A stretch of DNA of 64,000 nt from Lentimicrobiaceae bacterium. Its GTDB lineage: Bacteria > Bacteroidota > Bacteroidia > Bacteroidales > Lentimicrobiaceae. Below, piece by piece: positions 53,617 to 62,310 of the stretch; within the stretch, counting starts at the first letter, position 1, and each line of letters starts with the position of its first letter. The notes beneath the pieces are model-generated. The model was not told where the DNA came from and searched no databases. It was given only the letters and a program-made list of their open reading frames with translations. Both the position numbers and the translations under genes were made by a program. The stretch lies in contig JACJXH010000011.1 of the NCBI GenBank assembly GCA_020636745.1, forward strand, positions 1 to 64,000, given 5' to 3'.

Positions 53617-55104
53617 TTGAACCCACTTAAAAAGCTTGCCGGCCAAACAGCAGTTTATGGTCTTCCTACCATCATTGGCAGATTGCTGAACTATTTGCTT
53701 GTTCCCCTTTATACCAGAGCTTTCATTACTTCTGAATACGGCGTTGTTACTGAATTCTACGCTTATGTGGCTTTTTTATTTGTGATTTTGACTTACGGAA
53801 TGGAAACTGCTTTTTTCAGATTTTCATCAAGTGAACAAAACAAGTCTCATGTTTTTAGTACTGCCCTCATTTCACTAATTGTCTCCTCGGTACTTTTTCT
53901 CATACTGGCATTTGCATTCGCTCCTTCCATTTCCTTCAGGATGGGCTACAGTGAACATACGGAATACATCCGGTGGTTTGCTTTGGTTTTGGCGACTGAC
54001 GCAATAAGCACAATACCTTATGCCAACCTCAGGCTGAAAAACAAGCCTCTTAGATTTGCATTTATAAAAATTGTAAACATTGCTGCCAATATAGGCTTTA
54101 ACCTGTTTTTCATACTTCTTTGCCCTTATTTAATGACTCATTTTCCCAATAGTTCCATTTCATCTGCTATTGAAACAATTTACAATCCGGCAATTGGTGT
54201 TGGATATATTTTTATTTCAAATCTCATTGCCAGTGTATTGACATTTGCGATGTTGCTTCCCGAAATTATTCGAATCAACTTCAAAATCGATTTTAATCTG
54301 TTAAAAAGGATGCTGAAATACAGCTGGCCCTTATTGATTTTTGGTATGGCAGGAATTGTGAATGAAACTTTTGACCGAGTGATTCTCAAATATCTGCTTC
54401 CTTCCCATGTAGATGCCATGGCCCAACTTGGTATTTACGGCGCATGCTATAAAGTGTCAATATTAATGACTTTATTTATCCAGACGTACCGGTATGCAGC
54501 CGAACCTTTCTTCTTCGACCAGGCAGGCCAGAAAGATGCCAAAAAAACCTATGCAGATATGATGCATTACTTCATTATTGTGTGTCTTCTCATCTTTTTG
54601 GGGATAATGCTATACATAGACATAGTCATCCGTTTTATTGGAAAGGATTTCAGAGAAGGAGCAGGAGTAATTCCTATACTACTGGCTGCAAACTTATGCT
54701 TAGGAATTTTTTACAATCTGAGCGTTTGGTTTAAACTAACTGACCACACTAAAACGGGCGCCTTAATTTCACTGGCGGGGGCAGGCATTACAATCATCCT
54801 CAATTTTATACTGATTCCTTCAATGGGTTACATGGGAGCAGCATGGGCCACATTGGCCTGTTACGCCTCAATGATGGCACTTTCATACGTTATTGGACAA
54901 AAGTATTATCCTGTAGATTATCATCTCTCCAGGGCCGCCATTTACAGCCTGATAGCCACGCTTATTTTCGTAGCTTCAGTTATGCTTTCAAATCAGAATC
55001 CATGGCTAAAATATGCCATTAATACCCTGCTGATGGCTGGCTTTATCATGTACATTTTCCGTGTTGAAAAACAACGGTTTTTATCAGTTATCAGGAAAGC
55101 CTGA
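53617..55104 (+). CDS. Polysaccharide flippase (MOP superfamily)
   Basis: A 495-residue protein with about 14 membrane segments, of the oligosaccharide-flippase (Wzx/MATE-like) superfamily, which moves lipid-linked glycans across the inner membrane. The N-terminus MNPLKKLAGQTAVYGLPTII and the NYLLVPLYTRAF segment are typical of a conserved Bacteroidota family found beside dut. The start is a TTG at 53617, 26 nt after the kinase stop; it is chosen because it reproduces the family N-terminus. The glycan is unknown. The conserved cluster flippase-dut-TPR-DUF4292-envC begins here. Confidence 0.88.
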   Translation: MNPLKKLAGQTAVYGLPTIIGRLLNYLLVPLYTRAFITSEYGVVTEFYAYVAFLFVILTYGMETAFFRFSSSEQNKSHVFSTALISLIVSSVLFLILAFAFAPSISFRMGYSEHTEYIRWFALVLATDAISTIPYANLRLKNKPLRFAFIKIVNIAANIGFNLFFILLCPYLMTHFPNSSISSAIETIYNPAIGVGYIFISNLIASVLTFAMLLPEIIRINFKIDFNLLKRMLKYSWPLLIFGMAGIVNETFDRVILKYLLPSHVDAMAQLGIYGACYKVSILMTLFIQTYRYAAEPFFFDQAGQKDAKKTYADMMHYFIIVCLLIFLGIMLYIDIVIRFIGKDFREGAGVIPILLAANLCLGIFYNLSVWFKLTDHTKTGALISLAGAGITIILNFILIPSMGYMGAAWATLACYASMMALSYVIGQKYYPVDYHLSRAAIYSLIATLIFVASVMLSNQNPWLKYAINTLLMAGFIMYIFRVEKQRFLSVIRKA

Positions 55105-55125
55105 CGGCCAAATCCTTATAATGAG

Positions 55126-55133
55126 TAATTTTG
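55126..55133 (+). promoter_or_regulatory. -7 promoter element of dut
   Basis: TAATTTTG is an exact TAnnTTTG match, 40 nt before the dut ATG. Confidence 0.65.
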
Positions 55134-55173
55134 TTGCTGAATTTTTTCTGCTCATTTAATTTTTGAAGAATTT

Positions 55174-55608
55174 ATGGAAATCAACATTGTAAATAACTCA
55201 TCTCATCCATTGCCTGCTTACGAAACCATAGCGTCAGCCGGAATGGATATAAGAGCTTGCCTTTCCGAACCCATTACCATTAAATCACTGGAGAGGACGC
55301 TGATACCTACCGGATTATTTATAGAGCTTCCCAATGGCTATGAGGCTCAAATCAGACCACGCAGCGGACTGGCTGCCAAATCGGGAATAACAGTTCTAAA
55401 TTCGCCGGGAACGATTGACGCAGATTACAGGGGTGAAATTAAAGTGATACTTGTAAACCTCTCTTCGGAGCCTTTCACCATAAACAATGGCGACCGTATA
55501 GCACAAATGATTATTGCGCAGCACACCAAAGCTACATGGGTACAGGTATCCGAGCTTAACCAATCTGAACGGGGGGCCGGTGGATTTGGTCATACCGGAC
55601 AAAAGTAG
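55174..55608 (+). CDS. dut: dUTP diphosphatase
   Basis: Hydrolyses dUTP to dUMP and pyrophosphate, keeping uracil out of DNA and supplying dTMP synthesis. The homotrimeric dUTPase is 144 residues and all five motifs can be seen: ASAGMDIRA (1), PRSGLAAKSGI (2-3 region), NSPGTIDADYRGEIKV (3), GDRIAQMII (4), and the C-terminal RGAGGFGHTG (5) that closes the active site. It has its own promoter and leads into the TPR gene, 74 nt downstream. Confidence 0.97.
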   Translation: MEINIVNNSSHPLPAYETIASAGMDIRACLSEPITIKSLERTLIPTGLFIELPNGYEAQIRPRSGLAAKSGITVLNSPGTIDADYRGEIKVILVNLSSEPFTINNGDRIAQMIIAQHTKATWVQVSELNQSERGAGGFGHTGQK

Positions 55609-55682
55609 CATTCACTGTAATTCATTGTTTTCTGAAAAATAATTCAGATAAAATTCTCAAAGATTAACTAAATCTGCCTTTA

Positions 55683-57425
55683 ATGAAATTACCGGTTCAA
55701 ATCATATTTTTCCTTTCATTTTGTATACCAATACATCTATTGGCTCAGGAAATTCCTGATTCAGGAGAAACAGTCATTGGAAAAGAAGAAACTCGCATGT
55801 TCAGGGAAAAACAAAAAGCCAATGCATTGTTTTTCGAGGCCAATAAAGCAAAAATCACCGACAACATAGATAAAGCCATCCTTCTTTTTACCCAATGCAC
55901 TGAAGAAGACCCTGCAAACGATGCAGCCTGGTACGAATTATCGATGCTTTACTTTGACCAAAAGGAAATTGAAAAATCCATTTTATCGGCCCAAAAAGCT
56001 TATGAACTTGCCCCGGCCAACACATGGTACAGCCTTTCGTTGGCCAGTCTTTATGCCAATAACAACCAGCCTGATGATGCCATAAAAGTATATGAACATC
56101 TGAGACAGGCCGATCCTGATAATAAATCGTACGCCATGGATCTTGCCAATATATGGTTACAACTTGATAAACCCCAGGAGGCCCTCAAAATTTATAATGA
56201 ATTAGAAGCCAAATCAGGAATAAATGAAGAACTGTCCATGCGCAAACATCAGATTTATCTTGCCACAGGTAAAGATAAAAAGGCGCTTGAAGAACTTGAA
56301 AAATTAGCTGATGCCAATGCATATGACAGCCGCATATTATCCATGCTGGCTGAATTTTATATGCTGCAGGGGATGAAAGAAAAGGCGTTATTAACTTACG
56401 AACAAATCTTAAAAGTTGACCCCGAAAACCCCTATATCAATATTTCACTTGCTGATTTTTACCGACAGCAAGGCGAACTGCAAAAAGCCACCGCCTATTT
56501 AAAAGCCGGTTTCTACAATCCATATCTCGACGCTGATGCCAAAGTACAAATCATGATGACCTATTATTCTCAAATTAAAGAATATGCTGGTTTGGAAGAT
56601 GAAATCAATGAATTGTCGGGTATTCTGGTTGAAATGCATCCCAATGAACCACGTGCACTGATTTTAAGAGGTGAACTTCTGCTGATGAGTGAAAAGTTTG
56701 AAGAAGCACTTGACTTGTTCAAAAAGGTGAATACGCTTGACCCCGGAAAGTATCAGGTGTGGGAAAATATTTTAAGAATAAATGCTTATCTCGAAAATTA
56801 TTCCCAGCTGGCGCAGGAAAGCAGCACTGCCATTGATTTGTTTCCTGTACAACCAATGCCTTACTACTTCAACGGAATTGCACACTATCTGCTTAAAAAT
56901 TATGAAAAAGCCATTCAATCATTAACAACCGGAGTAAAATTCATTGTAAACAATAATGCACTTTCGTCTGATTTTTATAGCATGATTGGAGATAACTGGC
57001 ATGCACTGGAAAAAGATAATGAGTCTTTTGCCGCTTATGAGTCAGCCTTAAAATTCAATCCTGATAATGCATCAGTACTCAATAACTATGCATATTATTT
57101 GTCAATTCAGGGCAAGGACCTTGAAAAAGCAGCAAAAATGGCAAAAAGGGCCAATGAATTAAGTCCGGATAATGCCACATTTTTGGATACTTATGCCTGG
57201 GTATTTTTCAAACAGGGCAACTATAATCAGGCGCTGATATACATTGAAAAAGCACTTCAGCTAAATGAAAAAAGTGGCGGAGTGGAGTATGAACATTACG
57301 GAGATATTCTATTCCGCCTGAACCGGATATCTGATGCCATTATTTGGTGGAAAAAAGCACAGGAAACAGGCGAAGGATCCACATTACTTGAATCAAAAAT
57401 TAAAGACGGAAAACTCTATGAATAA
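55683..57425 (+). CDS. Exported TPR-repeat protein
   Basis: A 580-residue protein with a signal peptide (MKLPVQIIFFLSFCIPIHLLAQ). The rest is built of tetratricopeptide repeats, roughly 12-14, with recognisable units such as AAWYELSMLYFDQKEIEKSI, ALLTYEQILKVDPENPYI, and ASVLNNYAYYLSIQGKDLEK. It is probably a periplasmic or outer-membrane scaffold; no enzymatic domain is present. It overlaps the DUF4292 lipoprotein gene by 8 nt (ATGAATAA), so the two are coupled, and envC follows. The group may act on outer-membrane lipoprotein handling or the cell wall. Confidence 0.88.
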   Translation: MKLPVQIIFFLSFCIPIHLLAQEIPDSGETVIGKEETRMFREKQKANALFFEANKAKITDNIDKAILLFTQCTEEDPANDAAWYELSMLYFDQKEIEKSILSAQKAYELAPANTWYSLSLASLYANNNQPDDAIKVYEHLRQADPDNKSYAMDLANIWLQLDKPQEALKIYNELEAKSGINEELSMRKHQIYLATGKDKKALEELEKLADANAYDSRILSMLAEFYMLQGMKEKALLTYEQILKVDPENPYINISLADFYRQQGELQKATAYLKAGFYNPYLDADAKVQIMMTYYSQIKEYAGLEDEINELSGILVEMHPNEPRALILRGELLLMSEKFEEALDLFKKVNTLDPGKYQVWENILRINAYLENYSQLAQESSTAIDLFPVQPMPYYFNGIAHYLLKNYEKAIQSLTTGVKFIVNNNALSSDFYSMIGDNWHALEKDNESFAAYESALKFNPDNASVLNNYAYYLSIQGKDLEKAAKMAKRANELSPDNATFLDTYAWVFFKQGNYNQALIYIEKALQLNEKSGGVEYEHYGDILFRLNRISDAIIWWKKAQETGEGSTLLESKIKDGKLYE

Positions 57426-58254
57426 ACCACTTACAGGAGTTAAGGTATTGAAATTTATACTCCTTTCAGTTTTTGCCCTATCGCTTGCATCATGCAGTTC
57501 AGTGCGCAAGACAATAAAAGAACCGTTAAAGGAACAAGGCGCTGATTACCTGTTTGATAATCTCAAATCAAATGAATTAAAGTATACTTTCTTTTCATCG
57601 CGGTTTGCCACATCTTTCTATCAGAATAAAAATGAAACTTCGTTCAGCGGACAAATCAGAATTTATAAAGACAGCCTTATCTGGATATCTATTTCTCCTG
57701 TTTTAGGCATTGAAATGGCCAGGCTGCTCATTACGAATGATTCGGTAAAATATATGAACCGAATCAATAATAACTATTTTATCAGCGACTTTAATTACAT
57801 TAATACATTGATTAACAGCACGCTTGATTTTGATATGCTTCAGTCATTTCTTACCGGAAACGACTTCTCATTTTACGAAAATACTTCGTTTAAAGCCCAA
57901 ATTGATAATCAGGAATATAAACTTGTAACCACCAACCGGAGAAAACTTAAGAAATATGTGCGTAACAATCAGGAAATTAATATCCCGTTACAAAATATAT
58001 GGCTGAGTCCTGAAACCTTTAAAATAAACCGGGTTATGATTCGCGAACTCACGCAGGAAGGACGAAAACTAGAAGGTCGATATCAATATGAAAGTATTGG
58101 TAATCAGCTTGTTCCTGTTAATCTTCTTTTTGATTTAGAAACATCTGAAAACAAGAATATTATCAAAGTCGATTACAGTAAAATAAACATTACCGATAGT
58201 CTTCAGTTTCCTTTCCGAATTCCTGAAAAGTACACCAGAGTAGACAAGTTCTAA
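57418..58254 (+). CDS. DUF4292 lipoprotein
   Basis: A 278-residue outer-membrane-type lipoprotein. The ATG at 57418 gives a proper signal with the lipobox LASC (ILLSVFALSLASCSSVRK); a start at 57334 would place 28 non-signal residues in front. The mature part matches DUF4292, a LolA/LolB-like fold: YTFFSSRFATSFYQNKNETS, then IWISISPVLGIEMARLLITN. A role in lipoprotein localisation is suggested by that fold only. It overlaps the TPR gene by 8 nt and precedes the EnvC-like gene by 11 nt. Confidence 0.87.
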   Translation: MNKPLTGVKVLKFILLSVFALSLASCSSVRKTIKEPLKEQGADYLFDNLKSNELKYTFFSSRFATSFYQNKNETSFSGQIRIYKDSLIWISISPVLGIEMARLLITNDSVKYMNRINNNYFISDFNYINTLINSTLDFDMLQSFLTGNDFSFYENTSFKAQIDNQEYKLVTTNRRKLKKYVRNNQEINIPLQNIWLSPETFKINRVMIRELTQEGRKLEGRYQYESIGNQLVPVNLLFDLETSENKNIIKVDYSKINITDSLQFPFRIPEKYTRVDKF

Positions 58255-58265
58255 GAAAAAATAAA

Positions 58266-59528
58266 ATGACAAACCACAGTTTCAGATTACATAGTTTAAT
58301 CAAACTTTTGTCTTGTATTGCTATTGCTATTCTTGGGATGCTTGTTTCGCCAAATGCTGCAGCTCAAAACAGTAAAGCCCAGCTGCAGCAGAAAAAAGCC
58401 AAAATTGAAGAGGAAATCAATTACACCAACAAACTTATCTCAGAAACAAAAAAAAGCAAGCAGGCATCTTTAAATCAGTTGGTATTACTTAATAAGCAGA
58501 TAAGTAAGCGACAAGAATTAATTTCTGTCATCAGCAATGAAATAAACAATCTGGAAAATCAGATAAACCAAACCAACGATACCATTGCTCATTTAACGCA
58601 AACCATCAAGCGGTTAAAAGGGGAATATGCCCGCATGATTTACTATGCCAGCAAAAACCGGAATGCTTACTCCAGATTGATGTTTATTTTTGCCGCTGAT
58701 GATTTCAATCAGGCCTATCAACGCCTGAAATATTTTCAGCAATACAGCAGTTACCGCCAAAATCAGGTAAGAATAATTAAAGAAAACCAGCTTATCCTAA
58801 ATCAGAAAATAACCTTACTTGAAAAGCAGAAAAACGATAAACTTTCGCTAAAACAAATGGAAGAAAGCGAAAAGAAGAAATTAACGGTTGAAAAAAATGA
58901 TCAGGATCGCACAGTCAAAAATCTATCGCAAAAAGAGAAAGATTTGCTTAAAAAGCTCAGAGAAAGTGAAAAAGCAGCGCGCAAATTACAGAAAGCCATA
59001 GAAGACCTGATAGCCGAAGAGATAAGAAAAGCAAGCGAAGCAGCTAAAAAAGCTGGAGTTAAACCTGCACCTGAAAACAAATTCGGTTTAACACCATCAG
59101 AAATACAACTTACTTCAAGTTTTACCGGTAATAAAGGCCGTTTGCCATGGCCAACAGAGAAAGGTATTATTTCTTCAACCTTTGGAGAGCATCCACATCC
59201 GGTTTTAAAAGGAATAAAAACAAGGAATAATGGCATTGATATCTCTACATCTGCAGGTGAAACAGCCAGGTCGGTTTTTGACGGAGAAGTAACCTCCACC
59301 ATGACGCTTCCCAACTACAATAACGTTGTAATTGTAAGGCATGGTGAGTTTTTAACGGTTTATTCAAACCTTGGTCAACTATTTGTAAAAAAAGGAGATA
59401 AAGTAAAGACAAAGCAAAAAATAGGTGTTATTCAAAGTGATGAAAACGGCAAAACGAAACTTCATTTTGAACTTTGGGAAGGAAAGAATATTCAAAATCC
59501 CGAATCCTGGATTTTGAAATCAAAATAA
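58266..59528 (+). CDS. EnvC-like murein hydrolase activator with degenerate LytM domain
   Basis: A 420-residue exported protein: a signal sequence (about residues 1-34, ending NAAAQ), a long coiled coil (about 38-260), and a C-terminal M23/LytM domain (about 295-418). The metal site is broken. In the HxGxD motif the His is N321 (NNGID, D325 kept), in the tyr-x-His motif YSNL carries Asn, and the final HxH reads KLH. It therefore should not cut peptidoglycan; like E. coli EnvC it probably activates amidases. EnvC works under FtsEX, and ftsX is at 7 kb in this window. Last gene of the flippase-dut-TPR-DUF4292 group. Confidence 0.9.
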   Translation: MTNHSFRLHSLIKLLSCIAIAILGMLVSPNAAAQNSKAQLQQKKAKIEEEINYTNKLISETKKSKQASLNQLVLLNKQISKRQELISVISNEINNLENQINQTNDTIAHLTQTIKRLKGEYARMIYYASKNRNAYSRLMFIFAADDFNQAYQRLKYFQQYSSYRQNQVRIIKENQLILNQKITLLEKQKNDKLSLKQMEESEKKKLTVEKNDQDRTVKNLSQKEKDLLKKLRESEKAARKLQKAIEDLIAEEIRKASEAAKKAGVKPAPENKFGLTPSEIQLTSSFTGNKGRLPWPTEKGIISSTFGEHPHPVLKGIKTRNNGIDISTSAGETARSVFDGEVTSTMTLPNYNNVVIVRHGEFLTVYSNLGQLFVKKGDKVKTKQKIGVIQSDENGKTKLHFELWEGKNIQNPESWILKSK

Positions 59529-59563
59529 AGAAACCAAATCCTGAATTGCTTTCATGTAATTAC

Positions 59564-59571
59564 TAACTTTG
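59564..59571 (+). promoter_or_regulatory. -7 promoter element of tatA
   Basis: TAACTTTG is an exact TAnnTTTG match, 21 nt before the ATG at 59593. The frame's upstream ATG at 59569 lies inside it. Confidence 0.7.
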
Positions 59572-59592
59572 TATTCAATAAAAACAAATCAC

Positions 59593-59775
59593 ATGATATC
59601 AGGCATCATTCTGGGTATTGTAGGACCCTGGCAGATTATAATTATCCTAGTAATCGTTTTACTCCTCTTTGGAGGTAAAAAAATACCTGAACTAATGAAA
59701 GGATTGGGTAAAGGTATCCGCGATTTTAAGGATGAAATGGGAAAAAATGACGACGAAACTGAAAAAAAACAGTAA
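59593..59775 (+). CDS. tatA: Twin-arginine translocase subunit TatA
   Basis: A 60-residue TatA/TatE-type subunit from the ATG at 59593 (MISGIILGIVGPWQ), forming the pore element that moves folded proteins across the inner membrane. One membrane segment (about residues 11-28) is followed by the FGGKKIPELMKGLGKGIRDF amphipathic helix and an acidic tail (GKNDDETEKKQ). tatC is not in the window. It has its own promoter and a strong terminator. Confidence 0.92.
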   Translation: MISGIILGIVGPWQIIIILVIVLLLFGGKKIPELMKGLGKGIRDFKDEMGKNDDETEKKQ

Positions 59776-59861
59776 TCCGTCAATCCCAAAGATTTTGTAA
59801 ACAATTAAATACATGCCAGTTATAATTGGCATTACAAAGTCTTTTTTAAATACTACACATG

Positions 59862-59901
59862 AAAAAAAGGTCTGTAAACAGGTGTTTACAGACCTTTTTT
59901 T
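59862..59901. terminator. Strong terminator after tatA
   Basis: A 19-bp perfect inverted repeat (GGTCTGTAAACA and TGTTTACAGACC with A- and T-runs at the outer ends) around GG. It can act in both directions and separates tatA from the minus-strand tRNA-Ala. Confidence 0.88.
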
Positions 59902-59929
59902 AACAACACAGATAGTAAAAGCCAATAAT

Positions 59930-59965
59930 AAAAAATCCCCGTAAACTACAGGTTTACAGGGATTT
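59930..59965 (-). terminator. Intrinsic terminator of tRNA-Ala
   Basis: AAATCCCCGTAAAC pairs with GTTTACAGGGATTT around a short loop (one C-A position that is G-U in the minus-strand RNA). On the minus strand it is followed by a T-run. It begins right after the tRNA 3' end. Confidence 0.82.
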
Positions 59966-59966
59966 G

Positions 59967-60040
59967 TGGAGCGTAGGGGAGTCGAACCCCTGACCTTTAG
60001 ACTGCCAGTCTAACGCTCTAGCCAACTGAGCTAACGCCCC
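59967..60040 (-). tRNA. tRNA-Ala (anticodon GGC)
   Basis: 74 nt on the minus strand. The acceptor stem GGGGCGT pairs with ACGCTCC, with the G3-U70 wobble pair that defines tRNA-Ala. The anticodon stem TTAGA/TCTAA encloses CTGGCAG with GGC at positions 34-36. The discriminator is A. CCA is not encoded. Confidence 0.97.
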
Positions 60041-60078
60041 AGTTCACGAAACAGCTACATTTGCCAGAATCGGGATTG

Positions 60079-60086
60079 CAAAAGTA
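60079..60086 (-). promoter_or_regulatory. -7 promoter element of tRNA-Ala
   Basis: CAAAAGTA on the plus strand is TACTTTTG on the minus strand, an exact TAnnTTTG match, 38 nt before the tRNA 5' end. Confidence 0.7.
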
Positions 60087-60157
60087 TAAAAATTTCCTGA
60101 TTTCAAACAATTATTTTTCATTTCTTCGCATCTTTGCAGCGCAAAAAATAGCATACA

Positions 60158-60718
60158 ATGGATAACAAGCGTTTGTTTGCTGCCATAAGGTTCTATCCTG
60201 ACGAGCAGTTTACAGATACCTATACTCACCTTAAACAGGCACTGGATCACAACATTATTAAGTGGGTTGATATTCAGAATGTGCATATAACCCTGAAATT
60301 CATTGGCGAAACTATCCCCGATGAAATTCCTGCACTTCAGGAAGCACTGTCAAAAGCTTGCGAGGGCATATCACCTTTTGAACTTCAAATTGCAAAAACA
60401 GGTATTTTCGGAAGTCGATACAATCCCAAAGTTATTTGGTTTGGAATTGATGAAAATCCCATGCTGATGAAGCTGGTAAAACAGGTTTCATTTCAACTTG
60501 AAGAGGTTGGCATACTGGGCGACCGGCAAAATTTTGTCCCTCATCTCACCGTTGGAAGAATCAGAGAGATAAGGGACAAAAATCATTTTCAGCAACTGAT
60601 GGATTGTTTCAGAGACCTTAACCTTCAAAAACAGGCGATTGAAGGATTTGATTTGTATGAGAGCATTTTACAGCGTGAAGGCCCGCAATACAACGTCATT
60701 GAATCTTATCGCTTTTAA
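60158..60718 (+). CDS. thpR: RNA 2',3'-cyclic phosphodiesterase
   Basis: A 186-residue 2H-phosphoesterase (ThpR/LigT) that opens 2',3'-cyclic phosphate ends of RNA. The two HxTx catalytic motifs are present: VHITLKFIGE near residue 45 and PHLTVGRI near residue 127. The length and the motif spacing fit the family. A near-consensus promoter box (CATCTTTG at 60129-60136) lies 21 nt upstream. It converges with the membrane protein gene 5 nt beyond its stop. Confidence 0.94.
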   Translation: MDNKRLFAAIRFYPDEQFTDTYTHLKQALDHNIIKWVDIQNVHITLKFIGETIPDEIPALQEALSKACEGISPFELQIAKTGIFGSRYNPKVIWFGIDENPMLMKLVKQVSFQLEEVGILGDRQNFVPHLTVGRIREIRDKNHFQQLMDCFRDLNLQKQAIEGFDLYESILQREGPQYNVIESYRF

Positions 60719-60723
60719 GGCCA

Positions 60724-61083
60724 TTATTTTAAATCGGCTTCTTCAGATATTTCTTTTGCTTTCTGATTTTTGCTTATTCTGATTTCAAGAATATAATCAA
60801 GAATCAAAGCAATACCTCCGAAAAGGGAAACCAGTGAAAAATAAGCGGCTTCTCGTTCCATTGCCCCGGTAGAAACCAGAATATTTGCCAGCAATAATCC
60901 TAAACCCACGCCGGTAAAAAGCAAACCATACTTTAGAGATGAAAAATCGTTTGATTTTTTCTCAAAAGAAGTAGGATCAAGGCCACGATCTAAAAGTGCC
61001 ATTCTCTCTTTTCTGCGGATAAGCAGATAAACAATACCATAAATAGTTGCAAAAATGGTAGCTGGAATCAGGAACTCATTCAT
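60724..61083 (-). CDS. Small membrane protein, DUF6249-like
   Basis: A 119-residue protein with three membrane segments (about residues 4-22, 51-68 and 79-98) and the motif RRKERMALLDRGLDP between the first and second. That pattern, a short arginine-rich loop with ERMALLDRG, resembles DUF6249. Function is unknown. Such proteins are often found next to ECF sigma genes in Bacteroidota, and one lies upstream here in the divergent direction. Confidence 0.75.
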   Translation of the reverse strand: MNEFLIPATIFATIYGIVYLLIRRKERMALLDRGLDPTSFEKKSNDFSSLKYGLLFTGVGLGLLLANILVSTGAMEREAAYFSLVSLFGGIALILDYILEIRISKNQKAKEISEEADLK

Positions 61084-61264
61084 AATTATAAAATTTTAAG
61101 GTTGTTCTTTGTGTTCGCTGCCTTTTTGACGCTACCATAAATAAGAGGTTACAATTATACTTTGAATTTAATCTAATCTGCTGTAATTTAGCATGAGGCG
61201 ATTATTTTTAAGTTCTTAATGCCATTATTGTAACCCATACATAAACCTGACGTCTAACCAACAA

Positions 61265-61831
61265 ATGAATCAACCGGACGATAATCATTTAATACAGCAG
61301 GTGCTCGATGGAAATACGGGCGCATACTCCTTGATTGTTGACCGGTATAAAGACCTGGTTTATACTGTTGTAATAAAAATAATACGTAACCGTGAAGAAG
61401 CTGAAGAAGCCGCTCAGGATACCTTTCTTAAAGCTTTTCATGCATTACCTTCATTTAAACGGGAGGCCAAATTTACTACCTGGCTGTTCAGAATTGCCTA
61501 CAATACAGCAATTTCAAGAACCCGAAAGAAACAACTGACCACCACGGCCATTGACGATAAAATGATTGAAAACTACAGTACCGATGAAATAAAAGAAAAT
61601 ATCGGTCAACTGAATGAAGAAGAGCAGTCAAGAATGCTTCAAATCGCTATTAAAACACTTGCTTCTGATGAACAATTGCTGATAAATTTGTTCTATCACA
61701 ACCATCAAAGCATTGAAGAAATTGCTTCCATTACCGGACTCTCTGACACGAATGTAAAAGTTAAACTTCACAGAATCAGAAAGAAACTTTACATGCAAAT
61801 GCAATCGAATATGCAGCCCATGCTGTCTTAA
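61265..61831 (+). CDS. ECF sigma-70 factor (second)
   Basis: A 188-residue ECF sigma factor. Region 2 spans about residues 15-90 (YSLIVDRYKDLVYTVVIKII, then EEAEEAAQDTFLKAFHALPSF, then WLFRIAYNTAISRTRK). Region 4 spans about residues 120-175 (NLFYHNHQSIEEIASITGL, then NVKVKLHRIRKKLY). The next gene, 23 nt downstream from its ATG, is a two-membrane-segment protein probably serving as its anti-sigma factor. The group could extend to the fructosamine kinase gene. Confidence 0.93.
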   Translation: MNQPDDNHLIQQVLDGNTGAYSLIVDRYKDLVYTVVIKIIRNREEAEEAAQDTFLKAFHALPSFKREAKFTTWLFRIAYNTAISRTRKKQLTTTAIDDKMIENYSTDEIKENIGQLNEEEQSRMLQIAIKTLASDEQLLINLFYHNHQSIEEIASITGLSDTNVKVKLHRIRKKLYMQMQSNMQPMLS

Positions 61832-61854
61832 TTTTGTTTACTAATTTTGTAGCC

Positions 61855-62301
61855 ATGAAATCTGATAACCATATCGAAGACCTGAATGACAAACTGCTTT
61901 TTGATCTGATAGGAAACCTTCCGTTGGAGAAAGCACCTGAAGGTTTCAATGCAGGTATTATGCAACAAATATATTCAGGGGTTGAACCCTTTGAATACAC
62001 TCCTGAATACCGCCGACAGATGCTATGGGCTTATATTGCCATTGGAGTAACTGTATTGCTGGCTGTTTTCATGCTGTTTGCACAATGGCCGTTTCTAAAA
62101 ATTAGTTTTCTTTCAACCCCTGAACAACTGCGCGATTTGCTAAATGCAAGCCTGGGTATTTTTGATGGATTCAGCAAAGTGTTGTCTTTTGTAAAAAGCT
62201 CATCTTCAGTGTTTATTATTTTTATTGCATTAACCTTGCTACTCATCTTTGAAAGACTTTTCAGAAAAGGCATTTCATCCGACCGCTCTTTTACCTTCTG
62301 A
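61855..62301 (+). CDS. Membrane protein, putative anti-sigma factor
   Basis: A 148-residue protein from the ATG at 61855 with two membrane segments (about residues 52-72 and 114-133). The cytoplasmic N-terminus is short and acidic (MKSDNHIEDLNDKLLFDLI). It carries no recognised domain; the anti-sigma proposal rests on its position right after an ECF sigma gene. A TAnnTTTG box at 61842-61849 lies 5 nt before its ATG; if used, the mRNA would be almost leaderless. An upstream TTG at 61834 is in frame but lies before that box. Confidence 0.65.
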   Translation: MKSDNHIEDLNDKLLFDLIGNLPLEKAPEGFNAGIMQQIYSGVEPFEYTPEYRRQMLWAYIAIGVTVLLAVFMLFAQWPFLKISFLSTPEQLRDLLNASLGIFDGFSKVLSFVKSSSSVFIIFIALTLLLIFERLFRKGISSDRSFTF

Positions 62302-62310
62302 TTTGAATTT

